From JAICMB01 sp035295125 (GTDB lineage Bacteria > Acidobacteriota > Terriglobia > Bryobacterales > Bryobacteraceae): a DNA stretch of 64,000 nt. Below, piece after piece: positions 28,850-37,700 of the stretch; position 1 is the stretch's first letter; each line of letters opens with the position of its first letter. The notes beneath the pieces were generated by a model that searched no databases, was not told the DNA's origin, and was given only the letters and a program-made list of their open reading frames with translations. The DNA is taken from positions 1-64,000 of the forward strand of contig DATGJP010000102.1 of NCBI GenBank assembly GCA_035295125.1. The letters run 5' to 3'. The position numbers and the translations under genes are program-made.

Positions 28850-28915
28850 GGTTTGTTCTCCACAGCAGTGACGGATCGGGACGAGAAAATGTGACTGCCG
28901 TCGCCCGAAGGGTTG

Positions 28916-29785
28916 CTACGAAAGCCCCAACATCTGCTTGATCGCGTCCAGCGCTGTCACATTGCCGCGCTTGAATGTGGCGCCCTTGTCTTCGTAGTCG
29001 ACATGCCCTGTGTTGATGCCTTCAATCATCTCCCGGAACAGCCGGGCGAGATCCTGCGTAAAACCGGTCGCTGTCAAAGTCGGAATCACGGCATCAAGAG
29101 GGTGGGTTTCAAGCTTCACCGGCTTTCCCAAGGCTGTGTCGAAGGCATGAGCGATATCCTGCGGACTGTAGTCCTCGGGACCGGCCAGTTCCAGCACTCG
29201 GGCGCCATGCGCGGGATCGGTCAGACAGGCGGCGGCGAACCGGCCGATGTCGACCGTCGAGATCATCGGAATCTTTCGTTCCGGCGTTAGAAAATTGTGA
29301 AGCACGCCCTGGCTTTTAACCCCTTCCATGCCGCTCGCCCAGTTCTGCAGGAAGTACCCGGGACGGAGGATGGTCAGGTTCGTCGCTACTGGCCGCATCG
29401 CCGACTCGGCATGGTGCAGCCCGCGGATCGGTCCGGTGCCCTGCGCGTGCTGGGCGCCCACAGATGAAAGCAGGACCACGTGCAAGATGCCGCTGTCTTT
29501 CACCGCGCCGGCCAGCGTATCGGCAACGCGTTGCGAATACCCCAGCGCATCCTCCGCTTTATAGTTGGGGGGAATGAGAAGATAAGCACCTTCCGCGCCG
29601 GCCAAGGCCGCTGCCAACGCATTCCTGTCCTCCACCGAAGCGGTAGCCACCTGAGCGCCCTTTTGACGCAGGCCTTCAGCCTTATGTGCATCACGAACCA
29701 AAACGGTTACGGGTTTACCCTGCGCAAGCAGAGTATTGGCCACTACGCCACCCGTGTTCCCAGTCGCTCCAGCAATCACGAACAT
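28916..29785 (-). CDS. NmrA-like NAD(P)-binding protein
   Basis: 289 aa. Rossmann dinucleotide-binding motif at the very N-terminus, FVIAGATGNTGGVVAN, then VLVRDAHKAEGLRQKGAQVATASVEDRNAL, typical of atypical short-chain dehydrogenases of the NmrA/SDR5-7 type. The usual active-site YxxxK is not evident, so it could be an NADPH sensor or a quinone-reductase-like enzyme (QOR2-like). It is upstream of the AhpD-like gene on the same strand (66 bp spacer) and both may be under the nearby ECF sigma factor. The start is ATG 29785. Confidence 0.85.
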   Translation of the reverse strand: MFVIAGATGNTGGVVANTLLAQGKPVTVLVRDAHKAEGLRQKGAQVATASVEDRNALAAALAGAEGAYLLIPPNYKAEDALGYSQRVADTLAGAVKDSGILHVVLLSSVGAQHAQGTGPIRGLHHAESAMRPVATNLTILRPGYFLQNWASGMEGVKSQGVLHNFLTPERKIPMISTVDIGRFAAACLTDPAHGARVLELAGPEDYSPQDIAHAFDTALGKPVKLETHPLDAVIPTLTATGFTQDLARLFREMIEGINTGHVDYEDKGATFKRGNVTALDAIKQMLGLS

Positions 29786-29843
29786 GAAAAGGCTCCTTCA
29801 AGCCAAGTCTAGCGTGCGACTGTAATAAGATTGGGCATTGTCC

Positions 29844-32441
29844 ATGAAAGGTGAGCGGCTGGGGAATTACGAGATCCTCGACAAGTTGGGCGAGGGCGGG
29901 ATGGGCGAAGTCTGGCGGGCGCGCGATCAGCGTTTAAATCGCATGGTCGCGATAAAAGTGCTGCCTGCCGAAGTGGCGAACGTTCCGGCGCGGCGTGCCC
30001 GATTCGAGCAGGAGGCGCGGGCGCTTGCGGCTCTCAATCACGGCAACATTGTCGGCGTTTTTGATATCGGCGAGGAGAACGGGCGCGCTTTTCTCGTATC
30101 GGAGCTGGTAGAGGGCGAGTCGCTACGCGCGGCGTTAGAACGTGGCCCGCTTCCCGTGCGCAAAGCAATCGATTACGGCGTGCAGATCGCGGATGCTATG
30201 GCGGCGGCGCACTCGGTCGGAATCGTGCACCGCGATCTGAAGCCGGAGAACATCATGATCACCCGCACCGATCGGGTGAAGGTCCTCGATTTCGGGCTTG
30301 CCAAGCAGACGATGCCCGCGACCGACGAGAAGACGGCAACGCTCGGCATCGCACTCTCGGAACCCGGCATGGTGATGGGTACCGCCGGGTACATGTCGCC
30401 CGAGCAGGTACGGGGCGAGGCGGTCGATCACCGGTCGGACATTTTCAGCTTCGGATCGGTGCTGTACGAGATGGTCACCGGGAAACGCGCGTTTCACGGG
30501 CCTTCGTCGGTCGAAACGATGCACGCCGTTTTGCGCACCGAGCCGTTTGAGGAGGACCCCGGCACGGCGAGCAGCATCTCACCGGCGCTCGGCGGGCTCA
30601 TTCGGCGCTGCCTGGAGAAACGGCCGGACCAGAGGTTTCAGTCGGCGGCCGACCTGGCATTCGCGCTGCGGGCAATCACAGGCACGAGCGGTTCGGGGAC
30701 ACAGCCCGCGGTGGCGGCCGCCGCGCCTCCTGCAACGACGCGGCGTTGGCTCGCGCCAACCATGGTGGCCGTGGGGTCGGTGCTGCTTCTTGCCGCGGGT
30801 ATCTTTCTTTACGGGCGCTTGTTCAACAAACGGCAGATGCCGAGTTATGAACGCATCACCTTTCGCAAGGGATATGTCACCGGCGCGCGCTTCACTCCGG
30901 GCGGCACGAACATTGTTTACGCCGCAAGTTGGGAAGGCGCACCTGAGCGGATGTATCTGGCGGTGCCTGGGAATCCGGACGCGCGCGATTTAGGCATTCC
31001 CGATAATGCCCGGCTGCTGTCCGTTTCATCGAAGGAGGATCTCGCGTATCTCGTCGGGCCTTATGTCAAAGATCGGCTCGGATATGAAAACGGCACGCTC
31101 GTGCGCACGTCGATTTCCGGCGGTGAGACTCGTCCGTTGTTGAATAATGTGCTGCGGGCCGATTGGTCGCCGGATGGAACATCCATGGCCGTCTTGCGGC
31201 GCGTGAATGATTTATACCGGCTCGAGTACCCGATCGGCACGGTGTTGTGGGACAAGCTGACCTGGCCTCTGTATGCGATTCGCATATCGCCGGACGGCAA
31301 GTACGTTGCGTATGTCGTACAGGGACAGGGCAGCAGTCTCGCGATGGGATACGTCGATCGGAGCGGCAAACGAAAACCGTTTGGCGTCGTGTCGTCGCAG
31401 GCGACGGCGGAGGACCGCGCCTTGCTCTCGTGGCGGCCTGATGGGAAGGAGATCTGGTATCGCTCTCTGGATCAGGACTCGCTGGGCACGATCTATGCGG
31501 CCGACCTGTACGGGAAACGCCGCGTGGCACTGCGCCTGCCCTCGCGCGTGACGTTCTACGATATCGCGCCCGACGGCCGGCTGCTGCTCAGCACGGATAG
31601 CTTGCAGGTGGGAATTCTCGGTGTTGCGCCGGCCGAGACGACGGAAAAGGATTTGTCATGTCTGGACGCGTCTGTGCTGCGGGGAATTTCCGAGGATGGC
31701 TCAATGGTGCTCGCGGGAGTCTCGGGGCGAAGCGGCAGCGTCTATACACGCAAGACCGACGGATCGCCCGCCGTACGGCTTGGGGATGGCTTTCCCGTCG
31801 CGCTGTCGCAGGATGGCAAGTGGGTCTCGGGCTATATGACGAAGGAAGGTTCCAAGCGGCAGTGGTTCCTGATGCCGACCGGCGCGGGGGAAGAACGGAT
31901 GGTGGATGCTCCGGGGTTAGTTGCGGCCAACACCGTCGTGAGGGCTTGGATCGACGATCATCGATACCTGGTTATGGGTGGACGGCCCAACTCTTCTTGG
32001 CAGTGCTTTGTTTGGGACTCGGAGGCGAATACGGTCAAGGAGGTTTGCCCGGCAGGCGTTTTGGCTTCCGAATATCCGATCATGCTTTCGCCAGATCGTA
32101 AGAAGGTCCTGGCGCACGAGCCGAATGGCCTGTTTGTGTATCCTCTGGACGGCGGCGCTCCTCAGGAGGTCCATGGACTGATGATGGATCACGATATTCC
32201 GATTGGGTGGCGGGCGGACAACCGATCGCTGTATGTGATCACGCATCACGATACGAATCGTTTTTTTCCATTGTCTGTGTTGGATATTGCCAGCGGGCAG
32301 AAAACGCCCTGGAAGGAAATTCGTCCGTCCCGGCCGGTGGATGAGGTGGATCACCTGGCGATCACACCGGACGGACGGGCGTATGCTTATAACTTTTCGC
32401 TCCTGATGACGGATTTGTATGTTGCGGAAGGCGTTAAGTGA
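29844..32441 (+). CDS. Membrane Ser/Thr protein kinase with TolB-like propeller
   Basis: 865 aa from ATG 29844 (an in-frame TTG lies two codons upstream). Hanks-type kinase: glycine loop LGEGGMGEV, Lys38 in VAIKVL, catalytic loop HRDLKPENIM with Asp131, DFG at 149-151, activation-loop end GTAGYMSPEQVRG, all intact. A membrane helix follows a proline/alanine linker (LAPTMVAVGSVLLLAAGIFLYG, about residue 305). The remainder (about 330-865) is a WD40/TolB-like beta-propeller with repeated SPDG/TPGG blades, presumably outside the membrane as sensor. This architecture is expanded in Acidobacteriota. Its substrate and signal are unknown; the next gene is convergent. Confidence 0.92.
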   Translation: MKGERLGNYEILDKLGEGGMGEVWRARDQRLNRMVAIKVLPAEVANVPARRARFEQEARALAALNHGNIVGVFDIGEENGRAFLVSELVEGESLRAALERGPLPVRKAIDYGVQIADAMAAAHSVGIVHRDLKPENIMITRTDRVKVLDFGLAKQTMPATDEKTATLGIALSEPGMVMGTAGYMSPEQVRGEAVDHRSDIFSFGSVLYEMVTGKRAFHGPSSVETMHAVLRTEPFEEDPGTASSISPALGGLIRRCLEKRPDQRFQSAADLAFALRAITGTSGSGTQPAVAAAAPPATTRRWLAPTMVAVGSVLLLAAGIFLYGRLFNKRQMPSYERITFRKGYVTGARFTPGGTNIVYAASWEGAPERMYLAVPGNPDARDLGIPDNARLLSVSSKEDLAYLVGPYVKDRLGYENGTLVRTSISGGETRPLLNNVLRADWSPDGTSMAVLRRVNDLYRLEYPIGTVLWDKLTWPLYAIRISPDGKYVAYVVQGQGSSLAMGYVDRSGKRKPFGVVSSQATAEDRALLSWRPDGKEIWYRSLDQDSLGTIYAADLYGKRRVALRLPSRVTFYDIAPDGRLLLSTDSLQVGILGVAPAETTEKDLSCLDASVLRGISEDGSMVLAGVSGRSGSVYTRKTDGSPAVRLGDGFPVALSQDGKWVSGYMTKEGSKRQWFLMPTGAGEERMVDAPGLVAANTVVRAWIDDHRYLVMGGRPNSSWQCFVWDSEANTVKEVCPAGVLASEYPIMLSPDRKKVLAHEPNGLFVYPLDGGAPQEVHGLMMDHDIPIGWRADNRSLYVITHHDTNRFFPLSVLDIASGQKTPWKEIRPSRPVDEVDHLAITPDGRAYAYNFSLLMTDLYVAEGVK

Positions 32442-32459
32442 TGTAGCTTGGTAAGCTCC

Positions 32460-32474
32460 GGCGGGCTGCCCGCC
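32460..32474. terminator. Short perfect palindrome between convergent genes
   Basis: GGCGGGC-t-GCCCGCC between the kinase stop and the pbpC stop. It could act as a transcription barrier in both directions or be a reduced member of the intergenic palindrome family; there is no T-run. Confidence 0.35.
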
Positions 32475-32478
32475 TTCA

Positions 32479-34773
32479 TCATGGCGCGAACTGGACCTGA
32501 AGGTCGCGCTCAGCGGACCGGCCGTGGTCGTCTATGACTCGAATCAGATGCGCTCCGTCGGATTGCGGGTGCCAGGGCAGCGCGCCTGAACCTACAGCGG
32601 ATTTGGCGATCAGCGAACTGCCGTCGAACCAGAAGAGGCTCTGGACTCCAGCAGCGGCGGTGGCATCCAGTGAGATCACCGTGTCGGGACGCGATTGCCG
32701 CAAAGTATAGGTCACGCCCAAGAGCGGCGACGCGATGCGCGGCGCGTCTCCTGTTTCGTCAGCAGCGCACGACGGTAGCGTTGGCGGCGAGCGACGCGGA
32801 ATGCCGGCTTCACGAAATTGTTTGCGCATGTCGGAGCTCCAGAATTCGAAGACTTCGAAGCGGGTGGTTTCGGGCGAATAAGGAGGGCAAGCGGGGCGGC
32901 CACTCGCGATGTCCATGGCCACGGCGCGATGAAGCTGGCTGACCCGGATCGGCGATTTGCCGGGGATGTACCAGGTGTCCACGGTGTGCGGACACCAGGC
33001 ATTGGGCAGATCGCCGCTAGCGGCACATACGGCCACTTTGCTGACTCCGGGCGGAGGCGGCGGATCGGGGAACGTCTCGTTGGCGTGCGCGAGGTTCAGG
33101 GCGTCGGCGATGCGGAAAAAGAGTGGCGCGGCCGCTTCGACCCCGATGAAACTGGGGTTGCCTTTGCCGGTAAAATCGCCGATCCAGACCACCAGCACAT
33201 AGGGTCCGACAACGCCCGCGGACCAGGCGTCACGAAAGCCCCAGGATGTTCCGGTCTTCCAGACTACGGGCCAGCGAGCACGCAGCGACGGGGCTCCGTC
33301 GTCATCGGGCCTCGGATTGTGTTGCAGCATGTCGAGCGTGATGAAAGATGCTTCGGGGCTGAGGAGTTGGGGACCGGGCTCGGATTGCGCCGTCGTGGTT
33401 CGACGGATCGGACGCAGGACGCCCTGGTTCGCGAGCATGGCGTAAAGCGTCGCGAGTTCTTCCATCGTGACCTCACCGCCTCCCAGGGCGAGCGCCAGGC
33501 CGTAGTGAGATTCGGGTTGCAGTCCGCTGATGCCGGCGCTTTGAAGAAACCCGTAGAGCGTCGGCTGCTTGAGCTGCATCGAGACCCAGACTGCTGGAAT
33601 GTTGCGGCTGCGAACAAGCGCTTCTTCAGCGGGAATTGGTCCAAGGAAGTGGCCGTCGAAGTTTTCGGGCGTGAAGGCGCCGAAGGATTCGGGGGCGTCG
33701 CGAAGAATGGTGCGTGGATGCAGGATCCCCTGGTCGAGCGCCATGCCGTAAATAAACGGCTTCAAAGCGGAGCCAGGCGAGCGCTTCGCGAGAACGCCGT
33801 CCACCTGGCCGTCGATAGATTGATTCCAGTAGTCGGCGGAACCTACCCAGGCTTTGACCGCCATGTCGCGCGTGTCGACGAGCAGGGCCGAGGTGTTGCG
33901 AATTCCGCGGTCGCCGTATTGATCGATGTAGCGGCGGACCTGGCGTTCGACAAGGCGCTGCGTCGACGCGTCCAGGGTAGTTTCGATGCGCGCGGATTGA
34001 GTTGGATGCGTGGCCACGAGCGCGTCGACGAAGTGAGGAGCAATCCATGGCAGAGCGTATTCCGAACGGGCTGGGATGGCCGTCTCCAACTGGCGGCGTT
34101 CGCTGTCGTTGGCGCGGTGACGAGCGAGCCAAAGGGCAGTGAGGCGGGCGCGGGCTTTTGCGAGGCGATCCTGCTGCGCTCCGCGGCCGGTGCGGGCCAG
34201 CGGGCTTTGCGGGATCACGGCGAGCGTGATGGCCTGGCCGAGGTTCACACGGTTCGGCGGCGTGTTGAAGAAGATGCGAGCTGCGGCGCCGATGCCTTGG
34301 ACGTTGCCCCCGAACGGGACAAGGTTCAGATAGGCTTCGAGGAGGTCGCGTTTCGAATAGCGGGACTCCAGCCAGAGGGCGGCGGCGACCTGGCGAAGCT
34401 TGTCCGCGGGAGTTCGCGTATTGAGGCGGTAGAGCATGCGGGCGAGCTGCATGGTGATGGTGGAACCGCCCTGACGGGCTTCACCGCGGTAGGTTCGGAA
34501 CGCCGCTCGAAAGAGGGCCGTCGGGTTCACGCCGGGGTGCCAGTAGAACCAGCGGTCCTCTTTCAGCAGGAAGGCATCGATCAGCGCGGGCGACATTTGC
34601 GACAGCGGCGTCCAGAGGCGATATTGCTCATCCGCGGCCAGGGTCACGCGCAGAAGTTCGTGATCCGCGGACCAGACGGTGGTCGACAGCGGGACGCGAT
34701 GCTCCAGCGGCGCGTGCGGCCAGAGCCGCAGCGTCACGAGAATTGCGAGGACTACTGCGCACGCGGTCTTCAT
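32479..34773 (-). CDS. pbpC: Penicillin-binding protein 1C
   Basis: 764 aa. Bifunctional peptidoglycan synthase of the PbpC class. Order: short signal/anchor (ACAVVLAILVTLRLWPH), GT51 glycosyltransferase with EDRWFYWHPGVNPTA and GGSTITMQLARMLY, then transpeptidase with Ser-x-x-Lys in RSPGSALKPF, SxN in VRSRNIPAVW, and KTG in VVWKTGTSWGFRD. The last ~120 residues (FWSSDMRKQF to the end, with GVTYTLRQSRPDTVISL) are the PbpC-type C-terminal domain. It overlaps the upstream alpha-2-macroglobulin gene by 4 bp, the classical pairing of these two genes. Confidence 0.95.
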   Translation of the reverse strand: MKTACAVVLAILVTLRLWPHAPLEHRVPLSTTVWSADHELLRVTLAADEQYRLWTPLSQMSPALIDAFLLKEDRWFYWHPGVNPTALFRAAFRTYRGEARQGGSTITMQLARMLYRLNTRTPADKLRQVAAALWLESRYSKRDLLEAYLNLVPFGGNVQGIGAAARIFFNTPPNRVNLGQAITLAVIPQSPLARTGRGAQQDRLAKARARLTALWLARHRANDSERRQLETAIPARSEYALPWIAPHFVDALVATHPTQSARIETTLDASTQRLVERQVRRYIDQYGDRGIRNTSALLVDTRDMAVKAWVGSADYWNQSIDGQVDGVLAKRSPGSALKPFIYGMALDQGILHPRTILRDAPESFGAFTPENFDGHFLGPIPAEEALVRSRNIPAVWVSMQLKQPTLYGFLQSAGISGLQPESHYGLALALGGGEVTMEELATLYAMLANQGVLRPIRRTTTAQSEPGPQLLSPEASFITLDMLQHNPRPDDDGAPSLRARWPVVWKTGTSWGFRDAWSAGVVGPYVLVVWIGDFTGKGNPSFIGVEAAAPLFFRIADALNLAHANETFPDPPPPPGVSKVAVCAASGDLPNAWCPHTVDTWYIPGKSPIRVSQLHRAVAMDIASGRPACPPYSPETTRFEVFEFWSSDMRKQFREAGIPRRSPPTLPSCAADETGDAPRIASPLLGVTYTLRQSRPDTVISLDATAAAGVQSLFWFDGSSLIAKSAVGSGALPWHPQSDGAHLIRVIDDHGRSAERDLQVQFAP

Positions 34774-37700
34774 GGCTTTTCGATTTCGAGTTTCGTGGCG
34801 GTGCTGAGGCCGCTGGTTTTGGGGTCGTACATGCTTTCGGCGAACGCCGGCGGCGCCTGGTACACGCCGGCATTGGTGGCGCGGGCGCGATAGACGTATG
34901 TGGAGGCGTCCTTGCCGATGGAGCCATAGAGGACGATACGGTCGTCGCGCACGTCGATGTGCTGCGGGGTCCAGGTGGATTTGTCGGACCCGCCGAGCGG
35001 CTGAACCGCCTCGGTGCCTCCGGGCAGAAGGTCGACGACGGCAACCTGTGGGATGTAAGCGCGGTTGGTCGCGCGCAGCCGCACACGGACGAGGAACTCT
35101 TCGCCGAGTTTCACCTTGGTGATGGTGTTGCCGCGCAGATCGAGGAATTCGTGGAAGACCTCGATGCCTTGGTTGGCATTGGCGGTGGGTAGGTTGCGGT
35201 CGAAGCCGGACTCGTTGAGGGCGAAATAAGCGGCCACTGAGGCTTCCTTACTGAACTGCGCCTTTGCGGCGTTGGTGGAGAGGTCGGCTTTCTGGATGGC
35301 TCCTGGCGTCACGGTCAGGGCTCGTTCGCGGCCGTCTTTGGCGATTTCCGCGATGCCGAGTTTGCCCGTGGTGGACGCAGCCTTGGCGTAGGCGTCAAGG
35401 GCGAGCAGGGTCCACGCCGCGGAAAGCGAATCGATGCGGCCGCTGCTGGCGGCGCCGGCCAGATCTTCGAGCACGCTGGATGGGACAGTGTTCAAGCGCG
35501 ACGGGAAGTGGTGGGCGATGATGTAGAGCAGTTGGGCGTCGTGGACCACCGGGTCGTAGTAGATCTCGTCGCCCAGGTCGTGTTTCTGGCGCGACCAGGG
35601 CACTTTCGCGATGATGCGGTCGGCATCGTTGGTGCGCTGCATCAGGCGGTAGGTAGCGGCTAGCCAGGCGGCCGACAGATCGGTGGGCCACTGCTGGGTG
35701 TACCGGTGCGACAGCTCCTGCTCGACGTTCGAGAGTGCGCTGGAGGGTTTCACGCCCTGTCGCGCCAGAAGATACGCCGCATAGGCGCGCCAGCGGGCAT
35801 CGGCGAGGGATGGAGCGGGGGTGGAAGCAAAACGCGTCATCCAATCGTCGAGTGAGGTGAGGAGCGCGGGGGGGATATTGCGGCCGCGATCTTTGGCTTC
35901 GAGCAAATACTGGGCAGCGTAGACGGACGGGAATTCGGCGGTATCAGGAGACGAAGCCCACAGGCCGAAGCCTCCCGAGTCGTTCTGGCGGGATTGCAAT
36001 ACGGCGATCGGATTCAGCGCGGGCGAGCGCTGGCGAACCGCGCCGAATTCGGGTCTTGACGCCAGCAGCAACGCGGCGACGCCTTTGCTGACAAGTTGCT
36101 CCGTGCAGGTGTACGGATAATCGTCAAGCCATGCGATCAGGCTCTGGCCCCATACCAGGGGCACGGTGGAGACGGCGGCTTCGACCTTGCGCTTTTCAGG
36201 GAACATGTCGCGGGTGAGCGGGACCGTCGTTTTGGCGCTATCGAAACGGCCGAGTGTGATCTGGGTGCGGTAAGCGACGGCGGGACGGACGCCCACGCTT
36301 TCTTCGATACGCGCTTCGGAGCGGTCGCGGCGGGCGATGAACTTCAACGCCGCAGAACCGAGGACGGCGTTCGCTTTGAAGCGAAACTCGGCGGGGAGTT
36401 CGCGCTTGTCGGCGATCTGCAGGTCGACAGCGGAGGGGCCCGCGGGGGTCAGGGCGTCGGTCGGCTGGACTTCGACGCGAATAGGACCTTTCCCACCCAC
36501 TGTGTTGTTGAAGACACCAACACTGACCGTAAACTCGTCGCCGGGCGCGACCATCGCCGGGACGTTGGGGGTCAGGATGAAGCTGCCCTTGACCTCGGTA
36601 GCGTCAGCCGCGGTTCCGATGCGACGCGGATTCACGGCGACGGCGACGATTCGCAGTTTGCCGTTGAAATAATCGGGCACGGTGTAGTGAAATTCGTGGC
36701 CGGAGGGATCTACATCCACGAGTCCGGACCAGAACGCCACCGGCGGTTTGCGTTTTTTCGCGAAGGGATTCAGGTGGCGCGAGAAGCCTCCGTCGGCGTC
36801 TCCACCGGGCGCGGCGAGCGCGAGGAAGCGTTTGAATTCGGGCAGGATCAGGTCGAGGATTTGCGTGGTCTGGACCTCCAGCATGCGCTTCTGGAAGAAA
36901 TAGGCCAGCGGGTCGGGATTGTGATAGCGCGCCACCTGAAGGATTCCTTCGTCGACAGCCAGCAGGGCGACGCGAGAGGCTTCGGCAGGGACAACTCGCA
37001 TTGTCAGTGTCGCGCCGGGCTTGATTTCACGAGGAACGGTCAGGGTGAGGTCTTCTTTCCGGGCGGCGAGGCTGGCGGAGAAGGGCGCGACGCCGTAGGA
37101 GAGCGGGCTCATAAAGATTTCGTCCGAGGACGGATCGCGGACGAACTGGACGCTGACATAGCCGTTGCCTTCGAAATCACGGGGCAGTTGGATACGCTGA
37201 ACGGAACTGGTGGTCGATGTCTTGAACCAGCGGGATTGATAAACGCGATCGCGCTCGATGGTGATGAGTCCGGCTCCAACATAGGGTGCCCGGATGTTGA
37301 CTTCAATGGTGTCGCCACCAGCATAGGATGGTTTGTCGAGCTGGATCTGAAGCTCGGCATCGCGGTCGAGCGATTTGGTGAGGTTTGCGTCTCCAGCCAC
37401 GCTGTAGCTGAGCTGGTTGAGTTCGGCGCCATTGGCGTCGCGCAGAACCAGAACGAAATCGCCGGGCTCGCCGGTAGGGAGCGGCAGGTTGCTGCCGGCC
37501 GCGGCAATGCGGACCTTGCGGGTATCGCGGACGATTTCTTTCAGTCGGGAGACGTACTTGTAGGTCTGGTCGGTTTGCTGGGTCAGGACGGAAACGTATT
37601 TGCGCTGGATCCATTCGAGGTTCAGGGTGTCGGTCGCGACCGGGTTGAGCTCCTGATTGACGGCCAGCCAGCGGGCCTGCCTGGCGCTGGCGCGTTTGAC

